Positions 25,571 to 34,305 of a stretch of 64,000 nucleotides of DNA are shown one piece after another; position 1 is the stretch's first letter; every line of letters begins with the position of its first letter. Source of the DNA: Candidatus Obscuribacterales bacterium (GTDB taxonomy: Bacteria; Cyanobacteriota; Vampirovibrionia; Obscuribacterales; Obscuribacteraceae); assembly GCA_019637435.1 (NCBI GenBank), contig JAHBVO010000003.1:868001-932000 (forward strand), written 5' to 3'. Below the pieces are notes generated by a model that was given only the letters and a program-made list of their open reading frames with translations, had not been told where the DNA came from and ran no database searches. The position numbers were made by a program, and so were the translations under genes.

Positions 25571-28500
25571 ATGAAGCCGGTCTCTAGTAACAAGAAAATC
25601 CTTTCGCTCTCCTCTGTGCAGGAAGCAAGCAGCGAGCCTGTTTACAGACGAGGAGTGCAATACTACCGTCGCAAAAAGGTTCTCAAATACGAAGAGAGTG
25701 AGGACGGCGGCACCGTAGTCGCTCTCGTAATCGGCTCTGAGCCCCAGCCCTACAGGGTCGAAGTTACAATCGACGATGACCACAATTTTGTAGCGACCTG
25801 CTCGTGTCCGTATTTCGAAGAGGTGTGCAAGCATTCGGTTGCTGTTCTCCTGACAAACATCGCCCGCACTCAACCCGGTGTTCGGTTCGATCTTCAAGAC
25901 TCGGAGCGCAGAAACGGACCTCAGGAAAAGGTTCCAAAAGCCAAAGACTTTTTGGATGACCCGCTTGAAGAGGGTGTCACTCCGGATGCAAACAAAGATT
26001 TTGAAATCGGCATTCTGGTTTTGGAAAAACCGCTCGCGCTTATTCTTGGCGTATTGCCGGACGAGGTGAAGGGTAAGGTCAACATCCTCAAAGTTCCTCC
26101 ACAAATTCTAGACACGATGGAGCCGGAATCGCGCGTCTGGAAGATGACCAAGTATTTGACGTCGCTGCCGCAGACAACCAAAGGAACAGCAGGTGGTCAC
26201 CGCATTCCCCGGTTCGACGAGGGCACGGTGATTGGGCACTTGAGCCTCTGTGCGAAAGTGATCAATGCGACCGATGGACAGGAGATAAAGTTCTCACAAC
26301 AAGCCCTGACACCGCAGGCGGTGCTCTCTGAGACGGAGAACGGCGAGCTCTGTTTTAAACTCGAAGGACTGGATGCTGATGGGAACCTGGTTTCCAACCC
26401 GGTCTTCTTTATGGGGCCGCAAAGCTGGATTCTCGCTAACAACGTTTTCTACCCGATTGAACTTGGGGCACTTCATAAACTGTTCCAGTATTTCGACAGC
26501 TATGGCGAGATGACAATCAAGCTCGAACTCGTTCCAAAATTCCTGAGCGAGCTGCCCGTATTGCGCAAGCGCATGCAAGTCCGCCTGGATGAAACATCAG
26601 CGCCGTTCCCGATCGCTATCACCGAGCCACCGAAGGTGGTGATCGGTTTGAACGAAAAGAAAGGCGCGGCAGTGATGAATGCTGATAACGAGTCCGCGCT
26701 GGAAGTGGCACTCGGGTTCGGCTACGGTGACCTGGTGCTGCCTTCTCGGGACGAGACCAGTGCGGTTGAATCAGAAAAATACACGCGGACCGTGTCCGAC
26801 ACCGGGCAGAGCGTCTGGGTGAAGCGTCTCTGGGAAGAAGAAAGTCAGGTACGTCTGTTCCTGACAAATCTGCAGCCCGCTCGGTCTGTAGTGGATAGAT
26901 TCTTCTTCGAGGCTGAGCCGGCGCTCGAGACACTGTTTTATTTGTCGTCGGAACAATGCAGCGATTGGGAAGTGACCGGTTGGGAAAATCTCAAAAAATA
27001 TCGAGTGCGCCGCCAGCCGTTAAACGTGAAAGCTTACCTTTCGCTCAAGAAAGACTCATTCAAATTCGATTGCGATTTGCGTTGCACATCAGATGGCGAG
27101 CCGGTTGAGTTAGAACGAGTGTTGCCCTGTCTCTTCCGCAACAAGACATTTTTGGAATTGCCGAGTGGCGAATACGTCAGAATTCCGACTGCCACATTGC
27201 TCGGTCTGCTCAAGGCAATCGGTCAGGGCGCCGATAGTGCAAGACCGTTGTATCAGGCGCTCGCGGTCCTACATGCGCTTGACACACATGAGATTGAAGT
27301 CGAGTGCGATGAAGGTTTCGATAACTTCATACACAAGATTCACCACTTCCAGGAATTGGAACCTATCAATATTCCGGCAGAGTTTAAGGGCGAGCTTCGG
27401 ATTTACCAGAAGGAAGGCGTCAACTGGCTTGGATTCTTGCGTGAATACGGTCTTTCTGGAATTCTCGCCGATGACATGGGTCTCGGTAAAACAATTCAAG
27501 CGCTCGCTCTGCTACTGAGTCATTATAAAAACGGTGGGAAGAACGCAAATCGTGCGCCATCGCTCGTGGTGGCGCCCACTTCAGTCGTCTACAACTGGAA
27601 GAGTGAAGCCAAAAAGTTTGCACCGGGATTGAAAACGGCTCTGTTCCTTGGGCGCGATCGGAACGAAATCCTCGCCAAGCTCCTCAAGGAAAATGCGAAG
27701 GATAAACCGGATGTGGTCTTCACTACCTACGGTATCATTCGTCGCGACTGGGAAGAGTTGAAGAAAGTTCAATTCGAATTCTTGATCCTCGACGAAGCGC
27801 AAAACATCAAGAACCCCGAGTCTGTCGGCGCGACGGCTGCGAAAAGTTTGAACGCGTTTCACCGCCTCGCTCTATCCGGTACTCCTGTGGAGAACCGACT
27901 GAAAGAACTCTGGTCTCTGTTCGATTTCCTCATGCCCGATTTCCTCGGGCAGTACAAAGATTTCAACGATACTTTCGAGAGACCGATCGAATTGGGCGTG
28001 GATGGCGCCGGTCAGAAGCTCAGAAAAATTGTGCATCCGTTTATCCTTCGCCGACTCAAGAGTCAAGTCGAGGCGGATTTGCCGGAAAGAACCGACATCA
28101 TCCACCTCTGCGAGTTCGACGACGAGCAACGTTCACTTTACCTCGATGTGCTCGATGAGTGTCGCGCCAAGGTGTTCAACGAGATCAAGAGCCGTGGTAT
28201 CAAACGCTCGCAGATCTCGGTGCTCGCCGCTCTGCTTCGCTTGAGACAAGTTTGTTGCGATCCTCGTCTGCTCAAGAACCGCGAAGATCCCACCAAGATT
28301 GCGTCTGCGAAGCTCGAGACGCTGATGCATATGCTTGAAGAAATCATCGACGAAGGTCACAAAATTCTTGTGTTCAGTCAATTCGTTGAGATGCTCACGC
28401 TCGTTCGTCGCGAGTTTGAAGCGAAGGGTATCGTTTACGAATACATTGATGGTCAGACGCCTGCGAAAGAACGTCTCGATCGCGTCAACAAATTCAACGC

Positions 28501-28819
28501 TGACGAAAACATTCCCGTGTTCCTTATCAGCTTGAAGGCAGGCGGAACCGGTTTGAACCTCACCGGAGCCGATTACGTCATACACTACGATCCTTGGTGG
28601 AACCCGGCGGTCGAGAACCAGGCAACAGACCGGGCTCACCGTATCGGACAGAAGCGCCACGTGTTCAATTACAAACTGATCACGCGCGGCACGGTCGAAG
28701 AAAAAATCCTTGGACTGCAACAGAAGAAGAAGGAACTTGCCGAACTTGTCATCGGTGGTGATGAGAACGTAGCTAAGGAGCTGACACAGGAAGATCTTGA
28801 ATTCCTGTTCTCGTTCTAA
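25571..28819 (+). CDS. SWIM zinc-finger SNF2-family DNA translocase
   Basis: A 1082-residue ATPase. An N-terminal SWIM finger has the ligands Cys77, Cys79, Cys86 and His88 (CSCPYFEEVCKH). The middle region of about 500 residues is the bacterial SNF2-associated extension. The motor has Walker A DDMGLGKT near 634-641, DEAQ near 740, SGTPVENRLKELWSLFDFL, and the second RecA lobe with TDRAHRIGQ near 1017. The family moves along double-stranded DNA or strips proteins; bacterial members are linked to recombination or transcription recycling. The gene's last 47 bases overlap the convergent FAD oxidoreductase. Confidence 0.92.
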   Translation: MKPVSSNKKILSLSSVQEASSEPVYRRGVQYYRRKKVLKYEESEDGGTVVALVIGSEPQPYRVEVTIDDDHNFVATCSCPYFEEVCKHSVAVLLTNIARTQPGVRFDLQDSERRNGPQEKVPKAKDFLDDPLEEGVTPDANKDFEIGILVLEKPLALILGVLPDEVKGKVNILKVPPQILDTMEPESRVWKMTKYLTSLPQTTKGTAGGHRIPRFDEGTVIGHLSLCAKVINATDGQEIKFSQQALTPQAVLSETENGELCFKLEGLDADGNLVSNPVFFMGPQSWILANNVFYPIELGALHKLFQYFDSYGEMTIKLELVPKFLSELPVLRKRMQVRLDETSAPFPIAITEPPKVVIGLNEKKGAAVMNADNESALEVALGFGYGDLVLPSRDETSAVESEKYTRTVSDTGQSVWVKRLWEEESQVRLFLTNLQPARSVVDRFFFEAEPALETLFYLSSEQCSDWEVTGWENLKKYRVRRQPLNVKAYLSLKKDSFKFDCDLRCTSDGEPVELERVLPCLFRNKTFLELPSGEYVRIPTATLLGLLKAIGQGADSARPLYQALAVLHALDTHEIEVECDEGFDNFIHKIHHFQELEPINIPAEFKGELRIYQKEGVNWLGFLREYGLSGILADDMGLGKTIQALALLLSHYKNGGKNANRAPSLVVAPTSVVYNWKSEAKKFAPGLKTALFLGRDRNEILAKLLKENAKDKPDVVFTTYGIIRRDWEELKKVQFEFLILDEAQNIKNPESVGATAAKSLNAFHRLALSGTPVENRLKELWSLFDFLMPDFLGQYKDFNDTFERPIELGVDGAGQKLRKIVHPFILRRLKSQVEADLPERTDIIHLCEFDDEQRSLYLDVLDECRAKVFNEIKSRGIKRSQISVLAALLRLRQVCCDPRLLKNREDPTKIASAKLETLMHMLEEIIDEGHKILVFSQFVEMLTLVRREFEAKGIVYEYIDGQTPAKERLDRVNKFNADENIPVFLISLKAGGTGLNLTGADYVIHYDPWWNPAVENQATDRAHRIGQKRHVFNYKLITRGTVEEKILGLQQKKKELAELVIGGDENVAKELTQEDLEFLFSF

Positions 28820-30998
28820 CTGTTTCCTCAACTAAAACAGTCGCATCGATCTCTTGCCACAGTTTCTTATAGTCAATCACGAGTGCCAGCCAGAGTGCCA
28901 GTTCACTGCGTGTGACTTGCTCGTTCGGTGCGGACTCGACGCGCTCCGGTGATAGAACTTCGATGAAAACATTGCGGTGATGAGGTAGGCGCAAGAGCGA
29001 ATTCTTCGCTGCATTCGACAGCTCTTCGATGGTCAAGTTTGCATCCGGTCGTACATTCCCGACGCTGTCGGTTTCAAGAATGTTCTTGGAGGCACAAAAG
29101 GATAGAGCCTCGTAGTCCGCGTCCTCTGCTGCGACATCGCAGAGGGTGAACTTCGAATACTTGGTCTTTGAATGCAAGGCTCGAATGATTGTGGCGACTT
29201 CGCGTCTGGTAATCGGGTGGTCCGGATTGAAACTGAGATGTTCCGGATGCCCTGGCATGATGCCGGACACGGCAAGCAATTGGATCTCCATAAACTGCTC
29301 ATGCCAGGTTGGCACATCATCGTACCAATATAGCGGAGAACCTGATTCAATCAGTGTTTTTTGTAAGGAAAACAGCAGCGATTTGTCTTCGAGAAATTTC
29401 CTGATTGGTTTGCCTTTGCTGATTGCTAGTCTTGCAAGGGCACCGCAGGCGGTGCCGATCGCCCACTCGATCGGATGCAATCGGTAGGCGCCGTTTGCAA
29501 TGTGACTGACGCCAATGTTTTTACAACCAGCGAGCAGGTTTTCGCAGTCCCTTGGAATCAGCGCTCCCAGCGGGATTTGAAACGGCTTGGTTCCTTGTGC
29601 GGCGCCGGCAATCTGTTTCCCATGTATATCGATAGGGTAAAGTCCAATGCCGATTGTGTCTTTAAAGCGATGAGCGCGCGCACCCGGATTGAATGATTTG
29701 CCAACGTGGATTTCCGTGACCAGAGTCTCAGCCTTGATGCGCCTTGATTCACGGATGTACGGATATTTTGATAAACCGTCTTTTGTTCCCAAAGTGTCAA
29801 GGCGCAGCCTGAAGTCCGGATATCCTTTGCCATCGTCATCATCGCGCGGAGCTTCGGTCTTCAACCAGTGAAGGAAACACAGGCTCTGACTTTTGGCTCT
29901 AGCCAGGCGTTTCGCCAGAGTCTCCGGATCTGCGTCGATGATATTTTCTCCGCGGAAATCATTTGCCTCCCAGTTGATCATTGAAATGTCGTTTGGAAAT
30001 CGCGAATCGAAAAAGTTCTCCGCGGCGATCAGGCGGCGGTATGTCCAGAAAGGAAGAAGTTCTTGCTCTGTGCCGTCGGCGAGTGTCTTCTTTGCGTTGA
30101 CGTACATTTTGTAGCCGAGCAGAGACAGTTTTCCTTGTGAGTTGAATTCGTCATACTCGGCCGGCACAGGTAGTTTTTCTGGTGCGCCCGCAGACTTATC
30201 TGATAGAACGAATGGGTAGACGATGTCCTGCACGGTGTCAGGTTCAGCAGTTTCGGGAGCGTGCTTTTCACCTGTTTCAGATCTTGATTCAGCACCCGAA
30301 CTGTACGGCAAATTTGCAAGTGGAAGGAGGTCACCAAGTTCGGTGGCATCTATACAGAGGTCGGGAAGGAATTCAATTGATTCGCCTGTGTCGAGATTGA
30401 CCATCAATACTGACTTTATGCGAGATCTTCCATTTGAAGGAATCGTGTTGACGGCGAGCGGTTTTAACCTGTAGTGAATGTTTAAACTGCCGGCTTCAAG
30501 AGCAGGTTGAAGCATATGCTCGATTTGTTCGATGGCTACCTTCGGTTCGAAAGCGAGCCTGCTGACCCAGCATTTGCCCGGATCGAAGTACTGAAGATTG
30601 CCGACTTTCGAGTTCAATTTGTAATTTCGGATGTAGTGGCGGCGAATCAGGCTGCGTAGCCGCTGATATTCGCTGGTTGCGCCGGATGACTCTACGAGCC
30701 AGTTCTCATCGAAAGCGGAAACACCCTGGCTGGTCGCCTGGCCGCCAAGCCAATCGGTTTCTTCAGTGAGGACAACCTTGAGCTTCTTGCGTTTTGATTT
30801 GCCAATCGTCGCATCGTCCGGAAGTAGGGTCGGGAAAACGGAGTGCAGCGCTGTCGCAATGCCTCCCAGACCACCGCCGACAATGAGGATGTCGCAATGC
30901 TCCGTACGCGTCGGTTTGTCTATCCTGAAGGTCTTAACAGCGTCAAGTGGTGACTGGTGATTGACGGACTGGACATCGACAACTTTGTAAGTCTGCAT
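28773..30998 (-). CDS. FAD-dependent oxidoreductase with C-terminal SLH repeats
   Basis: A 741-residue fusion. The N-terminal half is a FAD_oxidored enzyme: the dinucleotide-binding motif DILIVGGGLGGIATAL lies near residue 40, followed by WLGGQATSQGV and, later, ENLLAGCKNIGVSHIANGAYRLHP. From about 590 there are S-layer-homology-like repeats (GIMPGHPEHLSFNPDHPITRREVA; then GNVRPDANLTIEEL). SLH domains anchor proteins to cell-wall polymers, but no signal peptide is seen, so how an anchored flavoenzyme would be exported is unclear. Start placed at ATG 30998; a GTG at 31016 adds six residues. Confidence 0.82.
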   Translation of the reverse strand: MQTYKVVDVQSVNHQSPLDAVKTFRIDKPTRTEHCDILIVGGGLGGIATALHSVFPTLLPDDATIGKSKRKKLKVVLTEETDWLGGQATSQGVSAFDENWLVESSGATSEYQRLRSLIRRHYIRNYKLNSKVGNLQYFDPGKCWVSRLAFEPKVAIEQIEHMLQPALEAGSLNIHYRLKPLAVNTIPSNGRSRIKSVLMVNLDTGESIEFLPDLCIDATELGDLLPLANLPYSSGAESRSETGEKHAPETAEPDTVQDIVYPFVLSDKSAGAPEKLPVPAEYDEFNSQGKLSLLGYKMYVNAKKTLADGTEQELLPFWTYRRLIAAENFFDSRFPNDISMINWEANDFRGENIIDADPETLAKRLARAKSQSLCFLHWLKTEAPRDDDDGKGYPDFRLRLDTLGTKDGLSKYPYIRESRRIKAETLVTEIHVGKSFNPGARAHRFKDTIGIGLYPIDIHGKQIAGAAQGTKPFQIPLGALIPRDCENLLAGCKNIGVSHIANGAYRLHPIEWAIGTACGALARLAISKGKPIRKFLEDKSLLFSLQKTLIESGSPLYWYDDVPTWHEQFMEIQLLAVSGIMPGHPEHLSFNPDHPITRREVATIIRALHSKTKYSKFTLCDVAAEDADYEALSFCASKNILETDSVGNVRPDANLTIEELSNAAKNSLLRLPHHRNVFIEVLSPERVESAPNEQVTRSELALWLALVIDYKKLWQEIDATVLVEETVRTRTGIQDLPVSAP

Positions 30999-31132
30999 AA
31001 ATGACACCTGAACCACTTAGTTCATCCAACTATAGCGAAGTTTCGGGCGGTTCTGTCTCTTGAGTTCTCGATGTTTTAAAATAGAGACCGAAAAAATTGT
31101 AGACTTAGGCGTGGTAACGCCGAGGAATGGAC

Positions 31133-31702
31133 ATGATTGAAACCAAGGAACCCGCTGTGTTTTCGGATGAAGTGCTGAAGCGCGCTTCCAAAATCAAAGT
31201 TTTGCTGATGGATGTCGACGGCGTCCTGACCGACGGGCGGCTGTATTATTTGAAGGACCATGAGGACAAAGCGGCGGAACTTAAAGCTTTCAATTCGCAT
31301 GACGGCCTAGGGCTGCATTTCCTCAATTTTGCCGGAATCAAGACCGGTGTGATCAGTGGCCGAATTTCATTTGCAACCGAGGAGCGGGCTCGCATTTTGA
31401 AGATGAGTTATGTATATCAGGGGCACCTCGAAAAGATTCCGCTATTCGAGGAGGTGCTCGCCAAAGAAGGTATCAAGGCCGACGAGGCGGCATTTGTCGG
31501 TGACGACTTCACAGACGTTCCACTAATGCAGAGAAGTGGACTCGGTTGTGCGGTCGCAGACGCGCGTTCTGAGGTAAGAGAGCGTGCCCATTTTGTCAGT
31601 TCGAAACCAGGTGGTAGAGGCGCGGTCCGTGAGATCGCCGAGTTGATTCTGAAGTCCCAGGGTCAATGGGAAAAAATTCTCGCTAAGTACGAGATGGTCT
31701 AA
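31133..31702 (+). CDS. kdsC: HAD-family 3-deoxy-manno-octulosonate-8-phosphatase
   Basis: A 189-residue HAD phosphatase without a cap domain. The nucleophile motif is LLMDVDGVLTDGRLYY, followed by SHDGLGLHFL, then ISGR and the acidic loop VGDDFTDVPLM, all as in KdsC (YrbI). It removes phosphate from Kdo-8-phosphate in the Kdo pathway for lipopolysaccharide. Related HAD enzymes act on other sugar acid phosphates, and kdsA, kdsB and kdsD are not nearby. ATG 31133 is favoured because GAGGA ends six bases before it; ATG 31127 is in frame. A terminator follows. Confidence 0.85.
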   Translation: MIETKEPAVFSDEVLKRASKIKVLLMDVDGVLTDGRLYYLKDHEDKAAELKAFNSHDGLGLHFLNFAGIKTGVISGRISFATEERARILKMSYVYQGHLEKIPLFEEVLAKEGIKADEAAFVGDDFTDVPLMQRSGLGCAVADARSEVRERAHFVSSKPGGRGAVREIAELILKSQGQWEKILAKYEMV

Positions 31703-31724
31703 TTTTCACGTTGTTGAACGGATG

Positions 31725-31750
31725 CGCGCGGTAAAACTATCGCGCGTTTT
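31725..31750 (+). terminator. intrinsic terminator of kdsC
   Basis: A six-pair CGCGCG/CGCGCG stem with a ten-base loop is followed by TTTT. It lies between kdsC and the convergent MglA-like gene. Confidence 0.65.
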
Positions 31751-31765
31751 CGTTGTAAACTCGTT

Positions 31766-32356
31766 CTACTGCTTCGGCGCCTTGGTTTTGTTCACCATCA
31801 ATTTCGTGACGGCTTTCAGCGTGGCAAACACGCCATATCCTTCGATGGCGATGGCTTCGAAAGCGGGAACACCAGCTGAATTCAGCACACGATCGAGGCG
31901 CTCGACCGGCATCGCATCTGCGAGATCTCGCTTGTTGTACTGGAGAACCCAGGGAATTTCGTCGAGCACTAATTTGTTGTACTTCAAATTCTCGCGCATG
32001 TTTTTCATGGACTCTTCGTTTGCTTCGGCGCGCATTCTGCTTGAGTCTGCCACAAAAACAATTCCGTCGGCTCCCCGCAATATTTGCTTGCGGCTTCGAT
32101 CGTATTCTTCCTGACCAGGAACGGTATAGATCGCGATTCTCAGTTTAAAACCTGCAACAAGATCGAGCTCAATCGGCATGAAATCGAAGAAGAGGGTACG
32201 TTCTGTTTCAGTCGCAAGTGATACCATTTCGCCACGGCAAGTCGGATTAATTTGCGCGTGAATGTATTTCAAGTTCGTAGTCTTGCCACCAAGTCCGGTG
32301 CCGTAGTAAACGAGCTTGTAAGTTATTTCTCTTTTGGCGTAATTGATAAGGGGCAT
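31766..32356 (-). CDS. MglA-like small Ras-family GTPase
   Basis: A 196-residue GTPase. The P-loop is YGTGLGGKTTN, the switch region includes the MglA-type TVPGQEEYDRSRKQILRGADGIVFVADSS and the base-specific motif is QYNKRDL. MglA proteins set cell polarity and control gliding or type IV pilus placement in Myxococcus and Thermus, with an MglB roadblock protein as GAP. No mglB is adjacent. The PATAN-domain gene just upstream (gap 96 bases, same direction) is a typical partner class. Confidence 0.9.
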   Translation of the reverse strand: MPLINYAKREITYKLVYYGTGLGGKTTNLKYIHAQINPTCRGEMVSLATETERTLFFDFMPIELDLVAGFKLRIAIYTVPGQEEYDRSRKQILRGADGIVFVADSSRMRAEANEESMKNMRENLKYNKLVLDEIPWVLQYNKRDLADAMPVERLDRVLNSAGVPAFEAIAIEGYGVFATLKAVTKLMVNKTKAPKQ

Positions 32357-32452
32357 GTCAAAGGGTTCTGTGCGTGAGCCTTATATATTTAACACTCTCT
32401 ACGCGCAAGCTGATCACTGAAAGCCACCGTAGATTGAAAAAACTTTTGAGAC

Positions 32453-34048
32453 CTAGAGTCCTTGTATGTTCTGGTAGAGTATCACAGGGGAAGCCGAGGA
32501 TTCAGCATGCTTCTTCGCCTCAGAGGCGGCTGATAGGAGCTGACCCATAGTTTTGCAGTTCTCCGGAATTCCAGCGATTCCGAAACACATGACAACATTT
32601 TGTGCGGCTGGAAGTTGTGCAAGAGACTCCTGAACTTTTTGTGCAAACACCGCCGCGGAGCGTGTTCCTGTGTTGGGCAGCACTACTCCGTAGTCAAACA
32701 TCTGGAAGTGTCCGATCATGTCGATTGGTCGCTTGAGCGAATGAATGACGGACATTATCTCCTTGACTGCCGAAAGATCGGCCGCATTACCGTCGCTCTT
32801 GCGACGGATGCTGAAGACGACTACTGAGAGAGGCATTCCGCAGAGTTCGTAGCGGAAACATTCCTGGGCGACAAAATACTGGAAGGCTGGATAAGTGAGC
32901 ACGCCTGTCTCGGGTCGCATGCAAGGTTTTAAAACCTGCTCGAGAGTTTTGATGTCGACCTGGGCGTCTAAAAGTTGGGTCTGTTTTCTTTGCTGGGGCG
33001 GCTTGTCTGAAACGCCTAGCAAATTGAGCGTAACCAGATTGAAGATGATTGGGACCCATTCGGAACGTTTCAAAGGCTTGCTGCGCAAGAGATCGAGAAG
33101 TGTTTTGTAATCGCCGACCTCGCGGTAGAGCTGGCGCTGCAGCATTTCGTCTACCGGAGCGCCGCCTGAGACAATCTGCGTGAACTCTTCAAGCGTCAAG
33201 TTGGGATTGCGCGTGATCAGGTAAGCGTCGCCAGTCAGACCTTGCTGGTCAAGGTAGGTGCTCTGGTCGACGAGCGTAACGGCTTCCATTATCAGTCCGT
33301 CGAGGCGCCTATTGATACTGCGTTCTACAGTGCGCTCGTCCGGTATGAAACGGAATTTGCCGACGTTAAGCGTGATCATGTCGAGAATTACATCTGCACC
33401 CGTATCCACTCCGTCGGATGCGTGCACGGGTTCGCCTTCGTCGAAGTAAACGTCGACTCCCCGTCCCTCGCTGCGAACCGCGAGGCGACCGGTCATCTGC
33501 CCCATCTGAATTGATTGCAAAACAGTCGGCAGCTGAACTTTGGCTATGTCACCTTGCAGTACGGCCTCTGCTTCATTCTCAGATTCCTGCTGGAGCTTGA
33601 AGGAACGCGTCGAGCCCTTCGTGGCTGCGGTGCTATCCTCCGTGGTCACTCCGAGTGTTATGGACGAACCGCCGCTGAGTCCGCCATTGGAGGTTGAATT
33701 CGCTGAGATGTCGCCTGTGCTCTCCGCGAAAATGAGATTATGAATTAGGCCTGTGTCGATCGTCCTGTGCTGCCACAAAGTCGACGTGTCCATCATGTTG
33801 CTTGCCGAAAGCGTCCAGCAAGGGTCGCCCGTATCGTCGCAGGATACTCGCAAATTCAAGAGCCTGTCCTGTCCTTCTACCGACCAGTACTGCTCGATCA
33901 CGCGCCCCTGGTCTTTGTTTGCCATGCTAAGCATGGAAATCACGTTTTCCAGGGTTGGAACGACCCAGAGCTGCGGCAGCTTCAGGGACGAGGTGCTCTG
34001 GGATCGTCTGGAGGCGGAGAGCTCTTTGTGTTGGTTCGATCTGAACAT
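32453..34048 (-). CDS. DUF4388 (PATAN) protein with degenerate GGDEF-like C-terminus
   Basis: A 531-residue cytoplasmic protein. Residues about 165-275 form a PATAN/DUF4388 domain (LQGDIAKVQLPTVLQSIQMGQMTG, later GKFRFIPDE), which mediates protein contacts in polarity and signalling systems. The last 140 residues (from about 380) resemble a GGDEF fold, but the signature position reads HFQMFDYGVVLPNT, so the diguanylate cyclase motif is lost. It probably acts as a structural or binding module. The N-terminus (1-130) is of unknown type. It lies upstream of the MglA-like gene in one direction, suggesting a shared function. Confidence 0.75.
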   Translation of the reverse strand: MFRSNQHKELSASRRSQSTSSLKLPQLWVVPTLENVISMLSMANKDQGRVIEQYWSVEGQDRLLNLRVSCDDTGDPCWTLSASNMMDTSTLWQHRTIDTGLIHNLIFAESTGDISANSTSNGGLSGGSSITLGVTTEDSTAATKGSTRSFKLQQESENEAEAVLQGDIAKVQLPTVLQSIQMGQMTGRLAVRSEGRGVDVYFDEGEPVHASDGVDTGADVILDMITLNVGKFRFIPDERTVERSINRRLDGLIMEAVTLVDQSTYLDQQGLTGDAYLITRNPNLTLEEFTQIVSGGAPVDEMLQRQLYREVGDYKTLLDLLRSKPLKRSEWVPIIFNLVTLNLLGVSDKPPQQRKQTQLLDAQVDIKTLEQVLKPCMRPETGVLTYPAFQYFVAQECFRYELCGMPLSVVVFSIRRKSDGNAADLSAVKEIMSVIHSLKRPIDMIGHFQMFDYGVVLPNTGTRSAAVFAQKVQESLAQLPAAQNVVMCFGIAGIPENCKTMGQLLSAASEAKKHAESSASPVILYQNIQGL

Positions 34049-34305
34049 CTAGGCTGGCTTTTCCTTGCTGTGAGCCCATCAAAAGTTCCAAAAGCGTACT
34101 AGATGGAACCGACTGCAGAGAGACTCGGTAAGGTCTGGTAAGGAGACTACAGTTATGTACCACTAATGGCCCTCAGGCCTATCAATTTAGAAGAACTATT
34201 CCCGTAACATTTGAGATCACAACTGCAGGACCGTCTACTGACCGAAGTCTGTCCACCACATGGCCCGTCGAATTTCAAGCGTTCTCTTGAGCCGGTTGGC
34301 GATTG

